Positions 5,129 through 5,184 of a stretch of DNA of 5,184 bases are shown piece by piece. The notes below the pieces were generated by a model, which saw nothing but the letters and a program-made list of their open reading frames with translations, was not told the DNA's origin and searched no databases. Positions within the stretch are counted from its first letter, which is position 1. The number at the start of each line of letters is the position of its first letter. Source of the DNA: Bacillota bacterium (lineage in GTDB: Bacteria; Bacillota; Clostridia; Lutisporales; Lutisporaceae); contig JAEXXN010000472.1 of NCBI GenBank assembly GCA_023405875.1, forward strand, positions 1-5,184, given 5' to 3'. The position numbers and the translations under genes are program-made.

Positions 5129-5184
5129 ATGAGAAATATTACAATGTGCGGATATCGCTGTGACTTATGTAAAGCACTGGCCTC
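5129..5184 (+). CDS. DUF3795 domain-containing protein, N-terminal fragment (3' end outside window)
   Basis: The first 18 codons of a gene that runs off the right edge. MCGYRCDLCKALA (residues 6-18) matches the N-terminal cysteine motif C-G-x-x-C-x-x-C of DUF3795 proteins, which are small, Cys-rich and of unknown function, probably binding zinc or another metal through these residues (inference). ATG 5129 is chosen because the frame is closed upstream (TAA 5105-5107) and no other ATG precedes it; the internal ATG 5144, at M-C-G-Y, is an alternative, since several family members begin close to that point. AAGGGG (5112-5117) is a distant but usable ribosome binding site. It lies 71 bases after the flavin-barrel gene without an obvious terminator between, so read-through from the upstream promoter is possible. 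Confidence 0.75.
   Translation, partial: MRNITMCGYRCDLCKALA

Overview
The window is AT-rich, with strong GGAGG-type ribosome binding sites, two TTG starts and protein families typical of low-GC Gram-positive bacteria. I infer a Clostridia-type Firmicute (Clostridium or Lachnospiraceae-like); no ribosomal or other phylogenetic marker is present, so this rests on style and family resemblance. Everything I can support lies on the + strand. There is no RNA gene, insertion sequence or CRISPR array, and no gene-free stretch longer than about 150 bases.

Layout: (1) the last 72 codons of an unrecognised protein (to 221); (2) a stand-alone FRG-domain protein (312-1046); (3) a RimJ/RimL-type GNAT acetyltransferase (1180-1692); (4) a TIGR04076-type small cysteine-containing protein (1765-2070), tightly coupled to (5) an isochorismatase-family cysteine hydrolase (2072-2608); (6) a GNAT of the two-part 'GNAT acetyltransferase' type with a TTG start (2686-3501); (7) a YciI-like protein (3607-3882); (8) a third, unrelated GNAT (3976-4437); (9) a pyridoxamine-phosphate-oxidase-like flavin split-barrel protein with a TTG start (4584-5057); (10) the first 18 codons of a DUF3795 protein running off the right edge (from 5129).

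The genes look like an accessory run of small, mostly single-domain enzymes, each with its own ribosome binding site. Only the TIGR04076/cysteine hydrolase pair is packed like a true operon. No shared pathway is evident; modification or detoxification of small molecules is a loose common theme, and that is inference.

The most distinctive signals are non-coding. A near-consensus promoter (TTGACA, 17 bp, TAGAAT) ahead of the flavin-barrel gene carries a perfect 14-bp palindrome, AGAACATATGTTCT, in its spacer; its core matches the Gram-positive LexA (SOS) box. The gap before the third GNAT holds three copies of a short element in +/-/+ orientation that can form alternative hairpins. I do not see a clear new multi-gene system; the FRG gene is the only component with a plausible link to defence.
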